Below, piece after piece: positions 45,538 to 56,963 of a DNA stretch of 64,000 bases. How positions within the stretch are numbered: position 1 is the first letter of the stretch; each line of letters begins with the position of its first letter. The DNA is from Malachius bipustulatus (taxonomy: Eukaryota > Arthropoda > Insecta > Coleoptera > Melyridae): assembly GCA_910589415.1 (NCBI GenBank), contig OU342636.1:42361735-42425734 (forward strand), written 5' to 3'. Position numbers and translations under genes: made by a program. Under the pieces are notes generated by a model that had not been told where the DNA came from, did no database searches, and was given only the letters and a program-made list of their open reading frames with translations.

Positions 45538-46924
45538 TGATTATGCATAATGAAGAATTTCATTTTCTCAAAAATAGACTGAGTTTGCAAACGAAGCTTA
45601 TGACCACGATGAAATGAAAAATATTCCTCGACATAAAAGCAAGATTTAAAATCAGTTATCTTCGTCGTTATTCTCCTTGACGAGGCGGAAGGCGGCAAAC
45701 TAGCAAAGCCAAAGTGACAGCCAGCTGCTCTGGAGTTTCCATCTTAACAGGCTTGTCGTGAAAAATCTCGTTTCATTAACTAACTTGAGGGTTGCTATGG
45801 AGGGCGCATTGATCTGTCCCCATTGTACTGCGATCAGTGGGGCGACCTTTTTAATTTCTCACTAAGTGGGATGCGGAAAACGCGCCAGCTTTCAAGGGGC
45901 TGCTTCTGGATTCTCCTTATGTGACGTTTCTGGAGACATTGCTGTCTGAAAATGTCATGCGAGAAAAATCATTAAACAGGAAATAATTTTATTGACCATC
46001 GCATCAATAGTTTATCTGTGCATATACATTTTTGCTATCAGAGTTTTATTATTTTATATTACAAGATATGTTAAAAGTAGTCTTTAACTTGCTTCTTTTG
46101 TTCCAAGGTCGAAGAACTTAAATTTACACAACATTTTTGACTTATATTTTTAACAAGTTCTATAATCTATTATTTAAAAAATAGTGTACTTACAACGGTT
46201 GCAAATTTTTTTTATAGGAAAAAGTCATTATACACTATGATCCTAAAATAATAAAAAAGGGGTTGCAAAAAAAGGCGTACATTTTTGTGAAATTGTTTAA
46301 AAACTGGAAAAGTCAATTTTCATCATTTGTATGCGTGGCCAAACTGAAAAACATCTCGCCATTAAGCCTACTTCGTTTCAAAATTAATTTATTTAATGTG
46401 GAGGAAAGTGTTAATATTTCGGGATACCTACATTTTTTTTATTACTTGTTATTTGATTTCGGCGTCCCGTTCCCGAAGTTTCTTGAGATGACTTGCAAGA
46501 TTTAATTGAAGACGTGCCACTTGCTTTGTTGCGAAATCACTGGATTCAATGGATGAAGCGCCACCAGAGAGGCTTTACGAATCGAGTTAGAGTGTGATTA
46601 AATGAACATTATTTAATTAGAACTATCTCGTTTGGAGTTACGTTAAGGGAGACGTGTAGATATATGTATAGAACTCATGCAAGGCGCATATGGCGATGAA
46701 ATATTGTTAAAGACCCAGAAATAGCTGCGATGACTTTTAACAAAAATTGATTTTTTTTTAATGCCACAAAAATCTCGTCAAAATTGTAGGTATACGTAAT
46801 GAAACAGGACTTTTCTTTGAGGAATTTATATTAATTAATTTTCCGGTTATTTTTCAAAAACTAGGTATAATTGTCAGTATTTTGATGTTCATTGTCAAAA
46901 TATTTTCATAACAAATCAAATTAA
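45538..46924. other. Intergenic, GC-richer patch at 45.66-45.95 kb
   Basis: 45660-45950 is distinctly richer in GC and free of TE signatures; it could be conserved regulatory or exonic sequence. A 24-codon minus-strand frame (start METPEQLAVTLALLVC) is too short to call. The rest is AT-rich. Confidence 0.3.
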
Positions 46925-46928
46925 TTAA

Positions 46929-47873
46929 CCCGGCATTGGTCGCTAGGTGAATTGTAACACCAGTGGTCGCTAGCGAGCGTTTCGCTCCCATGTAAAATCA
47001 ACAAGCAAATGTGCAATAAAAAGCACTTTGAATCACAATACAGGGTGTTTGGTGATCGGACATCTAAAATTAAATTTACAAAACCGCATTTTAGAAGCAT
47101 AAAAAAGAATTTCCAGATCAGGCGTTGTCTTTTTTTTTGCTGAGTATTTCCTAAACAATGCCTACTTGGAAAATGTTATTATTTTTTAATAAAACAATTA
47201 AAAATTTAAATTTATTTAAATTTTTGATGAAATTTTAATTTGGCTGTCTAAGTACTGAAAAAATAAAATATTTATAGATGATTTAGTTTTACATTTTTGG
47301 AAATATTTCCTGAATGAAGCCCGATCAGGACAAAGTTATTCTTTTTTATGCTCACGATGTGGTTTTGTATAATATGAAATTTTATTTTGGCTTTCCGATC
47401 ACCGAACCGAACCGTATTAGCAATATTTGTTGTAGGTATTTTAAAATAAGGGGGAATAACTTGCCAATATAATTTTTTTTTGGTATATAATAGGATTTTT
47501 TTACATTTAATAACACAAACTGATTCGATTCTTAACTAAGCTAATACCATATACCATAAAAACAACAAAAAACTTCAGATAAAGAAATTACAGCAACCCT
47601 AGCATATGGCTAGCAGACCTAAACATAAGAGCAGTTGAGTGACGCGGGTGGTCGCTAATGAGCGTTTAGCTCGCGCAACGGCAACTGCGGTGAATGAAGC
47701 ATCCACAAAAAATAAATTTATCCGATTTTCATTACAAAATCCTTTCTATGTTTCTTCTTAAGGCTATAAACTAAGCTAGAAAAATCGACAAGATTGTACG
47801 AGTTCAAGTAACAGAATAATTACAGTTTAAAGACAATGGTGAGCTAAATGCTCACCTAGCGACCACTCCCGGG
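46929..47873. mobile_element. 945-bp piggyBac-like MITE
   Basis: TTAA on both sides (46925-46928, 47874-47877). Ends CCCGGCATTGGTCGCTAGGT and, from the right, CCCGGGAGTGGTCGCTAGGT. Subterminal GGTCGCTAGCGAGCGTTT (46967 on) and GGTCGCTAATGAGCGTTT (47652 on) repeat the motif. CCC start plus TTAA target fits piggyBac. No transposase. A second MITE is nested inside. Confidence 0.8.
47041..47414. mobile_element. 374-bp mariner-type MITE nested in piggyBac MITE
   Basis: Flanked by TA (47039-47040, 47415-47416). Ends CAGGGTGTTTGGTGATCGG and, from the right, CGGTTCGGTTCGGTGATCGG; internal arms GCATAAAAAAGAAT pair as well. Confidence 0.7.
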
Positions 47874-47877
47874 TTAA

Positions 47878-49705
47878 CACGTTGCAAGGGATGGGGAAGT
47901 GTTTAAAGAAGTGATCGCCAACCTTCGATAAAGAAAACGGCACTACGAAGAAGAAGAAAACTCTTATTATTCAATTTTCTTATAAAACCTAAAAATGAAA
48001 TAAACCTACAGGTATCCTATTTAAGAAAATTAAGTTGCGTTTGGCGTTCAGCGATATTGGGCCAGCCTGTAACAAAACAGTTATGAAACTTTTTCGCGAC
48101 TCTGCGGGCCCGATCCCACACCGTGTGACTTAATGAGTTCCACGCGCTATTGATGAGTAACAATCATTATTGTCCGATAGATCAGTTCTTATTGTAAAAT
48201 GTTCAAAAGGTTTTTTTATCTCCCTTTGTCTCAATTAATTACCTGTAGTTAATCAACCATTGCAAAATATGAAAGAAATTTTTTTCTCCGCAATAAAAGA
48301 TAAATATAGTCGTAAAATGCAAAAAAAATTCATCCCATAAAAACAAATGGCAGAGTTCTTCCACAAGGGGTAGGAAATCACATATTTGGATTCCGTCTCA
48401 CCATTTCTCCTCTGTACTTAATATTTACATAACCATTTTTGCAGAAAATATTTGAAATGTTATAAAAAGTAGGTGTATCTATAAAATTTTGATCGAGGCG
48501 CGCTTAAAAGTACTGTGTGTACATGCAACGTGTGAATGAAGACTACTTCAACTAAGATGAAATGGGCCCTCGCTTTACCTTCAATCTTTTGGAGAGGATG
48601 TTGTAATATTGTTCAGAATAGTTTCAGACGTCGTCAAAATAGTCAAATGGTAAAAACTGTAATATCCTGCTTATATGATACAGATTTTCATCAAATGTAA
48701 TATTGTTTATGTCAATTTGGACAGTCTTTTTATGGCTGTATCATTAATAAACCTTCTAGATTCAAACGCTTTTTATTAATTAAACTTTATGCCTATGTAT
48801 AAACAGCCTAAGTTCGTATTATAAATTCGATTTCACTTATTTGCAGATAGAGAGTGCACACATTTCATTTGATCCTTGAAGTGGAGACGGCATCGATCTA
48901 AGCAGCAGCGAGTCTACCCTAATTACGGGGAATCTAATAAGAGACTGTTTCCAGTTTCAAAGCTCGGATAGCGTTTCATGCGGAGCCCTCAGAAGCGCCT
49001 TATCGTCGCCTCGCCTTCGGCTCCTGAAATATCAGACAGACAACGGTAAATAAGTAAGCAGGATAATGCAACTTGTCTCACTTGCCTCCAACAATGCCAG
49101 TTTAAATAAAATAGGATGAAAAGATTATAACGAACAGTGTCAAACCTTGACATCCAAAAGAGTAACACAGCCATAAGTTACCTATACTTACTTAACTTCT
49201 TTGAGGAAACACTTTAAATAATTCAAACACTTTATTAAATTTTTACATATTTTTATTTCAATAGGTAGTAGGTATACCGTCTTAAAGTAAATTGAAAATT
49301 GAAATCTATGGATTCATTTTATAGTCTTCAGTCCTAATTAAAAAAAAAAAGAAACAGTTATTGACGTAAGGTCTATATCCTGAAATAAAATCACTATCCT
49401 GTTGTAGAAAAAACTTCCCTAATTAACCCCTTAAGCGTGAAACGTCTCAATTGCGACGCTAAAAATATTTCAATCATTTCTACACTTAATGTGTAAATTT
49501 TAAGGCATGTTTTCTAGCAATTTCACTGACTGGATTTTTGTACCATTATCTTACCAATAATAGATGACACCACTAGAGCAATAAGCTTTTTCTATTTTTA
49601 GTCCAATATAAGCAAAGAAAAACAACTTAAATGACAGAATTTGTTGTATCTCTGTGGAGACCTCCTCCGTTGAAGGGGTTATGAGTTGAAAGATTTTCTT
49701 TTACT
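47878..49705. other. Intergenic, one GC-rich exon-like block
   Basis: A strong acceptor-like sequence (TTTCACTTATTTGCAG ending at 48846) is followed by a GC-richer block to GTAAAT near 49029. The frame SGDGIDLSSSESTLITGNLI onward is open for about 50 codons but has a TGA 10 codons after the acceptor, so if real it is non-coding or a 5' UTR exon. Confidence 0.25.
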
Positions 49706-49709
49706 ATAC

Positions 49710-50772
49710 TGTAACGTACATTTCGTACGTACCGGCTAGATGCCGGTAACACGGAGACAACGGCGGGCGCGCGCAGTGAGTGAGTGATAGTGGCGTTTAG
49801 CGGCCGACTGGAGGCCTCGAGTTCGTCGAGTCTCGCGACCTCGACTGTCGAGTTGAAATCAAGTGCGTTTCATCATCATACCTGCGTTTTCACCTTCTTT
49901 CTCTCCTGGAAATTCGCGGAGGAAGGTTCCGCAAACACCTTAAGTTTCCTGAAATGGCGTCGTAAACTTTCACGTGAATTATTATAAGAATCAACTACGT
50001 TTTTGGCTTGGTGAGTGTCGTAAAATGATTTTCTTAATTGTGTTAGAATTATACAGATATTTTCTTAATACCGTATGCTAATTAATTACAGCTTTTAAAT
50101 CCGATCGAGTTTCGCTCCGCTGTAAAGCTTTGCGATCACATGTTTGATCTCAACATATCTTGAGGACGGGACATCATTTTATGTACCCTCGGCAAGCAGA
50201 CTCGATCGGACCGTTCATTAATGCAAGAGTGTTTCTGATACCCATGAAATTGCAGCTTTTTCCCTACGGATTGATTTTTTCCCTGGAGGCAACTTTTTCC
50301 CTGGAGTCAATTTTTCCCTGGAGGCAATCTTTTTCTTGGAGGCAACTTTTTTCCTGGAGGTCATCTTATTCGTACCGAGAAGAACTCCACGTGTCAAGGC
50401 AGATTTTCTTGGATACCAAGTAAGAACTCCACGTACCAAGGCAGATTTTCTTGGATACCCAGTCACCCTTTCAAAGCAAGTTCCTGGGAGCCAAGCCATA
50501 CGAAGATAAGTGCCTTGTAAACTCTTAGCATCCGATCCATTCATTCGACTAGCACCGCACGCTCTTGTTTTTTTATTATCTGTTAACCGTGCTCAAGAGT
50601 GTTAATCACTGTGATATATTTTATATTTTAATAAAGAGTACCTGTTGTTCTGCTGACCCGCTTGTTATTGTTGACCCTCTTAGACTAGCGACTCAACCTA
50701 TGACCCTTGTTTTTCGTGTCTCATGCTCTCAGCGGCTATTTTTCCCCTCGTAGGGTAAAATAGTTCGTTTCA
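49710..50772 (+). mobile_element. 1.06-kb candidate solo LTR
   Basis: Starts TGTAACGTAC, ends CGTTTCA, and is flanked by ATAC on both sides (49706-49709, 50773-50776). AATAAA at about 50629 is followed by a T/G-rich stretch, as expected at an R/U5 boundary. GC-rich 5' part with GTGAGTGAGTG; two internal tandem arrays. Only one copy in the window, so the call rests on TG...CA ends, duplication and poly(A) signal. It shares TGTAACGTA with the LTR at 9329. Confidence 0.55.
50271..50461 (+). repeat. Two short tandem arrays inside LTR
   Basis: Five diverged ~18-20-bp units built on TTTTTCCCTGGAGGCAA (50271-50364), then two 42-bp units with AGAACTCCACGT and CAAGGCAGATTTTCTTGGAT (50381-50461). Confidence 0.88.
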
Positions 50773-50793
50773 ATACATCTACATGAAGATATA

Positions 50794-51408
50794 CAGGGTC
50801 GGCCACCGTATACGAAACGGTTCATTTTTTCATTTTAAGTTTGTTTTTAATTTAAGTTTGTGAGTTATAAACAAGTGAAAATCGCAATTTTTGAAGTTTA
50901 AGTACAACGAAAACGTTTCAAGATAAAAAAAAAACGGTTTTTATGTCTCTAATTTAATTTTTATGTACTCTCCCATGATGAGGATTAAATGTGTGTACCA
51001 GGTGATAAAAATATAAAAAAAAACTAAGGTTTCTCAACGCGTCGCTAATGAAAAAAATAAATAAATAATACCTACAAATGTTTTTGGGCCTTCAGGGATT
51101 TGAACTTCAAAAATGACGATTTTCACTAACTTGTCATCCTTTTCCCTCACAAATTTCTCGAAGTAAACATCAACTGTAAAAACCAATCTTTTTTTTCTCA
51201 GACAATCTAAAAATGCAATAACATAAGAGAATTCCATTAAAAATAAAAAAAATTGATATGTATTTTTTGTGGGGACACTTTGGATAATGTAAAATATTTT
51301 AAAATTGTTCACCTGATCAACTTGTATATGCTTGTAAAAATTTTTGGAAAAGAATACAACTGTTTTCCTATAATCAACCGTTTCGTATAAGTGGGCTCAT
51401 GCACTCTG
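50794..51408. mobile_element. 615-bp mariner-type MITE
   Basis: TA flanks (50792-50793, 51409-51410). Left CAGGGTCGGCC with TATACGAAACGGTT, right (complement) CAGAGTGCATG with TATACGAAACGGTT: imperfect TIRs of about 45 bp. No gene. Inserted 21 bp beyond the solo LTR. Confidence 0.65.
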
Positions 51409-51410
51409 TA

Positions 51411-52554
51411 TAAACTTGCAGTCGTTTATGCAGCGAATCTCGTTAGGAACTCCCAAATTTGCACCCCAAATTTGGACAGTGTGTTCAGGGTATAAAAACA
51501 ATAAACACCGACAATTCTTGTATCTCTCGTATGCAGTATACCGGTGGAATCAGCATATAGAATGATGATGTTTTTGTTCCCGTTGGAACTCCTGAGCATC
51601 ACACTATTATACCCGATAACATCATGAAGCAATTGGAATTTATAAACATCTAAATAATTTCAACAGAAAGGAGGAAGGAATAAGACTCCAGAAGGTTTGG
51701 CATCTGGCGTTACGTCATGCGAGAATGACTCGCCATCTGACCAGCAATCAGCAGACCAGTTGTTGATAGTGTGGAGAATGCAAGTGTGACATCTCCGGAC
51801 CTTCAACCTATAAATTGGAACCCTTTTCCAATCGTCCAGCCGGGGTTGGCTTATACGCACACACGTAACCGGTGATGATGGTTACCGTAGTTGTGAACTA
51901 ATTGTTAAGAGCAAAATATCCATGGACCACGGAAAAATAGCTCGGAGTCAGTTTGATTTCAATTGAAGCCAGCTGTGAAAGCCTGAACACATTGTTTTAT
52001 AGAGCACTTATTTATTTAGATTCTGGAAATAATTTTAGTCCAATATTTTGCTTAACAAGACATACGTTTCTATTTGCACATAAATGAATATCAATTATTA
52101 CCGAGCTGTACTCGTAGTAAAAATACATTTGATTAGTTTGCTTTTTAAAACGTAATAATAATAATAATTGTTTAAGTCATTAGATAGTATAGTATAGAGC
52201 TTCATTAAAATATAAGTAGTGGCGATAAGTTTAAAAAAGTGTTTTACCGAAATATTAATGTCCAACTCTTTCCAGCTGTTGTTCTAAAGCGAAGGAGAAT
52301 TTTAAAGAATAAAAAGGAAGCAGCTTTAAAGGAACCTTCTGTGTCTACATTAACATTTTTGGTAACCATTTCTTTAGTTCACTTTGCTGGTGAACTGTTT
52401 TATCGTGACTTAAACCATGACAGAATCTTTACTGATTCAGAAACATCAGAACTAACAGAAACATCTACGCCGAAAAAACACATTGATTGAAAGAAACAAA
52501 TGCAGCATTGATGCAACAAAATGATATGTTTCAATAGGTCCAAACAAATATTCT
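51411..52554. other. Intergenic with unassigned open frames
   Basis: Minus-strand frame 51426-51632 (YNSVMLRSSNGNKNIIILYA...) reads like coding sequence but I know no family. On the plus strand 52274-52490 follows a good acceptor (CAACTCTTTCCAG) and encodes a charged C-terminal-looking peptide ending ETSTPKKHID; possible host exon, low confidence. Confidence 0.3.
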
Positions 52555-52558
52555 CTTG

Positions 52559-52789
52559 TATTAGGAACATTATTTATTCAGTTCAATAATAATTATACAA
52601 TAACAATAATGACGAAGAAGTATATTATTAACATTCATATATTGACTCTACGACGGTTATACAACCACTACTCGTCTCTCTGTTACCTACTATCCCAAGT
52701 TCCTCTACACACCCGTATTTCACCAGCTTGCGCACCATTCCCATTATACATTCCTTCTGTCTGCATTCCGATCTGAGTGAATCCTAACA
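52559..52789 (-). repeat. 231-bp LTR, copy 1
   Basis: Essentially identical to 53860-54090 over its length; near-identity of the two LTRs implies recent insertion. Confidence 0.9.
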
Positions 52790-53091
52790 ACTCGTCCATC
52801 CTGACCAGGATTCGTCCTCGAATCCTACAATGGAAAGACCCAGGGTCCTCTAGAGTCTGGCAGGTGAACCCGCAGACTGGTTTGCAGAATGGCTGAAGCA
52901 AATACTCAATTAATTATACCAACCTCATCTGTTTCACTCAGTCATCTACTTCCCTTTCCATTCATCGTACTTCCATCAGAGCTCAAACTCGACGTTTCCC
53001 AGCTACCCTTGCAGCAAAATCGAACGACACCCGCTCGAAATCACAGCCTCCTAGTTATCATAAAAGAAAACCCAATCATTCCAGCTCTGGT

Positions 53092-53276
53092 AGCAAACTC
53101 GGTCCAGCTCAGCTCGAAGTCGTCGGCTTATCAGCCAACCAAGCAGCAAACTCGGTCCAGCTCAGCTCGAAGTCGTCGGCTTATCAGCCAACCTAGCAGC
53201 AACTCGGTCCATCTCAGCTCGAAGTCGTCGGCTTATCAGCCAACCTAGCAGCAACTCGGTCCATCTCAGCTCGACG
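53092..53276 (+). repeat. ~53-bp tandem array
   Basis: Three full units plus a partial one with CTCGGTCCAGCTCAGCTCGA and AGTCGTCGGCTTATCAGCCA, at about 53100, 53153, 53206 and 53257. Confidence 0.92.
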
Positions 53277-53290
53277 TTGTCAACTTCTCA

Positions 53291-53853
53291 TTCCTCTCAG
53301 GCATTACATCTCCTCACGAGAATACCCTTCCTCTTTCCTCTCAGGCATTACATCTCCTCACCGAGAACACCCTTCCTCTTTCCTCTCAGGTATTACATCT
53401 CCTCACCGAGAACACCCTTCCTCTTTCCTTTCAGGTATTACATCTCCTCACCGAGAACACCCTTCCTCTTTCCTCTCAGGCATTACATCTCCTCACCGAG
53501 AACACCCTTCCTCTTTCCTCTCAGGTATTACATCTCCTCACCGAGAACACCCTTCCTCTTTCCTCTCAGGCATTACATCTCCTCACCGAGAACACCCTTC
53601 CACTTTCCTCTCAGGCATTACATCTCCTCACCGAGAACACCCTTCCTCTTTCCTTTCAGGCATTACATCTCCTCACCGAGAACACCCTTCCTCTTTCCTC
53701 TCAGGCATTACATCTCCTCACCGAGAACACCCTTCCTCTTTCCTCTCAGGTATTACATCTCCTCACCGAGAACACCCTTCCTCTTTCCTCTCAGGTATTA
53801 CATCTCCTCACCGAGAACATCCTTCCTCTTTCCTCTCAGGCATTACATCTCCT
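53291..53853 (+). repeat. 45-bp minisatellite, 12-13 copies
   Basis: Unit CATTACATCTCCTCACCGAG + AACACCCTTCCTCTTTCCTC + TCAGG. Copies differ at a C/T (CATTA/TATTA) and a few other sites. As 45 is divisible by three, it creates an artefactual open frame (53277-54077). The minus strand is purine-rich (GAGGAAAGAGGAAGGG). The array directly abuts the LTR at 53860. Confidence 0.97.
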
Positions 53854-53859
53854 GTCAAA

Positions 53860-54090
53860 TATTAGGAACATTATTTATTCAGTTCAATAATAATTATACA
53901 ATAACAATAATGACGAAGAAGTATATTATTAACATTCATATATTGACTCTACGACGGTTATACAACCACTACTCGTCTCTCTGTTACCTACTATCCCAAG
54001 TTCCTCTACACACCCGTATTTCACCAGCTTGCGCACCATTCCCATTATACATTCCTTCTGTCTGCATTCCGATCTGAGTGAATCCTAACA
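53860..54090 (-). repeat. 231-bp LTR, copy 2
   Basis: Direct copy of 52559-52789; 5' LTR if the element is read on the minus strand. Confidence 0.9.
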
Positions 54091-54094
54091 CTTG

Positions 54095-56122
54095 TTTAAA
54101 ATTGAAGGTTCGTTTGAAAAGATTTGATTTTTTTGCATAACTCTAGCAGCATTTGCAATTGCTAACTTATTTGACACAAGAAAATAGTTTGTTGATTTCA
54201 AGAGGCTAAATAAGGCAAAATAATTTTGCCTCTGAATATTATTTTGCCCTAGATGATTTTTTATTTACTGGTATAATACATTCAAGCTTAAAAGTTCATA
54301 AAAACATGTGTCATGTCGTCTAGTTTTCAGTATACAGGGTGTGAAAGTTAAACAAAAAATTATTAAAAATTTCACAGATGCCTTTTAAAGATTTTTGGGA
54401 AGTTTGACAGTGTTGTTTGTTAATTGTGAAAAGGCGCTATAGGTTTTCAGTAACTAGATGATAATAATGAGCTCAGGTGACTCAGGTGGCGTCACGGAAC
54501 GGCAGAGTTGTTCCAAATAGCCAAATACCCATCAAAAATGTAGTAGAGGAAATATAGTATTAAAATATTCCCTATATAGTATAGGTACCTGAAATGTATA
54601 AGTTTTATTCCAAATACCTACCCAAAAACCATTTCAAATCCATCAAAGATATTTGAAATACCGCAAATTGTTCAAGTACCCAAAACATATTTTAAGGTAC
54701 CTATTTTAATCCTTTTTATACAGACTGTTCATGTGACGAACTGACGAAGAGAGAGCATTTTACATGTAAAATCAAATAGTTACAAATATATTATCTCCCT
54801 CTTTGCATTTAGATAAAAATACAAAAGTGATAAGTTGTTATAAGATTGGCCATTAATACCTGCTGCTTCTATTACCAAAGTTACATTCTAAATAGTTACG
54901 AGTAGGCTAGTCCATTTTGGCAATTTTGGATAAATCTGATAATTTTCATCATTTTATGATCCGGGGTTTCATAGAGAATATTCTATAGATTTCATTATTT
55001 TTTTTATATGCGCAATGGATGCCAAGTTAATATTTAAAATAGGAGCACGCAAGCTGATGCCATTTTCCTGCTGAAAATTGCTGCAATGAAAAATTGCTTT
55101 CTAATAAATTGAAAAAAAAACAACACTTGTATCGCCGTTTTTCAAAATTTCAAACAGTTTTCGAGATCAAAAATAATTTAAGTTCTGAGGGGGGATGTTT
55201 CAACCATTTGGAATTTGAATTTTGAAAATTTTTCTATTGTCGACTGCCTATACCCTAAAATGAATCTGTAGCACCTACCGCTTTTATATTAGGTATATAC
55301 TGAGTATAGATTAGCAACTATTAATAAAATAAAATAAGAAAAGAAGTGGGTATAGTACCATACGTTTACCTATTTTGAATAATTTAAACACTCATTCTAG
55401 TGCTTTAAACAGTATTTGAAATGCCGAATATAGGTATTTGAAATACCAAGCAAAGTAATTGAAATATCAGTATTTCTGTAAACCAAATACCAAATCCAAA
55501 TATTCGACCCCAAAGATTTCAAATACGTATACCAAAGTAGGTACCAAATATGGATAATCGAAAGGATTTGAAATAAAGTTCTTAAAATATCGAAAGAATT
55601 TTGAAATACGTATCGTTCCAACTAATTCCATTTCAAATACTACACATCTCCGATCAGGAGGCAGTCTCATGAATAATATTGACAAAAAAAATGTACGCCA
55701 CTGACTTGTTTGCAATTTTTTCTTTTTTTTTTTTTTGAGTTGAGCAGTTAAAAATACAACTTTTCTGTCCTTACCGTTATAACAGCGTTTTATCACAACT
55801 AACAATACCCCGAAATTTATCAAAACCCATTTAAGAATTAATTTAAATTAATTAATTTAAAAAATTTAAGATTTCAATAAATAGCAGAGATTTTTGAATT
55901 ACGGCTTATCATTAAGTGCGGATCCCTAAGGTACTTCACACGCAAAGAGATATATTTTCCTGATACCTACCTAGTAATATTATCACCTGAAAAATACAAT
56001 TCAAACATTGAAAGAGACATAATGTAGCTGAGCTTAGGACATAATTCTTCATCTGTTATGTCAAGAGATTTTTTTAAATCAAAGTGTTAAGATTGAACGA
56101 GTACAGTAGGTCATCGCTTGTA
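54095..56122. other. Intergenic, worn element ends
   Basis: A lone mariner-type end (TATACAGGGTGTGAAAG, 54334 on) and a hAT-like start (CAGGTGGCGTCACGG, 54484). 54540-54720 and 55390-55640 are rich in short words such as AAATACC/GGTATTTG. No gene. Confidence 0.4.
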
Positions 56123-56124
56123 TA

Positions 56125-56961
56125 CAGGAGTGAGTCATTTTAATATTCAAACCTGGATAACTCTGTTGGTAAGGTAAGCCAGATACAGAAAAATTGTGCA
56201 GACAAAAGTTGTCAAAGTTTGAAAGTCAAGATAATTTTTTAAATAGGACACCCTGTATATATTGTTTATTCACATTTCCTGAGAAAATCCAATAAGAATA
56301 GTATTTACAGTTGCAGTCTAAAATGAGTAGGTTATGAGTTATAAACACTGAAAATCGGAGTTCTTATAATTTTGAAAGCAGCCTGCATCGGAAACGGCCC
56401 CAAATATCGGAAGACGGCTACATGTCCCTATCTTAACTTTTCATGTGTTACCTTACAGTGTACTAGAAATTTTTATACAGGGTGATTAAAATCTGGTAAT
56501 TTTCTTCACCATGTAGGTATTAAAATTTAAACCACATAGCAAGATACCTACCATGTGATACCTACAATAGTAGGATACCTACCATGTGAAAAATTAAGAT
56601 GGAACATGTTAGCCGTTTTCCGATATTTGGAGCCGTTCCCGATGTACACTGCTTTCAAAATCAAAAATTGCGATTTTCAGTTGTTTATAACTCATAACTC
56701 ATAACCTATTTATTTTAGACTGTATCTGTAAAAAACATTCCTGTTGGATTTTCTCGGGAAATATGAAAAAAAAATATACAGGCTGTCCTATTAAAAAAAA
56801 ACCTTCACTTTCAAATAGCCTTAAAATTCGTTTCCAAGGTGAAATTCACCAGTCAGATGACCCCCATTGTCCTAAGCAACTTTCGTCTGCATAATTTTCT
56901 TGTATCTGCATGGCTTACCAACACAGATATTCGGGTTAGAAGATTAAAGTGACTCACCCTG
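56125..56961. mobile_element. 837-bp concentric palindromic MITE, copy 2
   Basis: TA flanks (56123-56124, 56962-56963). Ends CAGGAGTGAGTCATTTTAAT and, from the right, CAGGGTGAGTCACTTTAATC. The core (about 56245-56795: GACACCCTGTA, GAGAAAATCCAATA, ACAGTTGCAGT, GTTATGAGTTATAAACA, centre CAGGGTGATT) matches the core of 13609-14460, but the outer arms are unrelated. Confidence 0.8.
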
Positions 56962-56963
56962 TA

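Larger units (their letters stand above)
52559..54090 (-). mobile_element. 1.53-kb TRIM-like LTR element with minisatellites
   Basis: Two 231-bp direct repeats (52559-52789, 53860-54090) bound a ~1.07-kb interior with no retroelement gene. CTTG (or CTTGT, depending on the LTR start) lies on both sides at 52555 and 54091, a 4-5-bp target duplication. Read on the minus strand, the LTR starts TGTTAGGATTC and ends TTCCTAATA, with a poly(A)-signal-like GAATAAATAATG near its end, so minus is the likely sense strand. The interior holds two tandem arrays filling about 70% of it. No perfect tRNA-primer site seen (TTTGACAGG follows the 5' LTR). Confidence 0.8.

Noticed and set aside
45680..45770. Short minus-strand peptide starting METPEQLAVTLALLVC
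   Set aside because: 24 codons, no supporting splice or conservation evidence.
48847..49029. Internal coding exon between a good acceptor and GTAAAT
   Set aside because: All three frames from the acceptor meet an early stop; could only be non-coding.
50160..50544. Opposing frames of 87 and 108 codons
   Set aside because: Produced by short tandem repeats within the solo LTR; no domain.
51426..51860. Two adjacent minus-strand frames considered as a gene
   Set aside because: Read like protein but could not be linked to any family or joined by a credible splice; left as unassigned.
53291..53853. Regular array considered as CRISPR
   Set aside because: Units are contiguous with no unique spacers, and the DNA is eukaryotic.
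53277..54077. 266-codon open frame with 15-residue repeats (YYISSPRTPFLFPLR)
   Set aside because: Created by the 45-bp minisatellite, whose unit length is a multiple of three; it also runs into the LTR.
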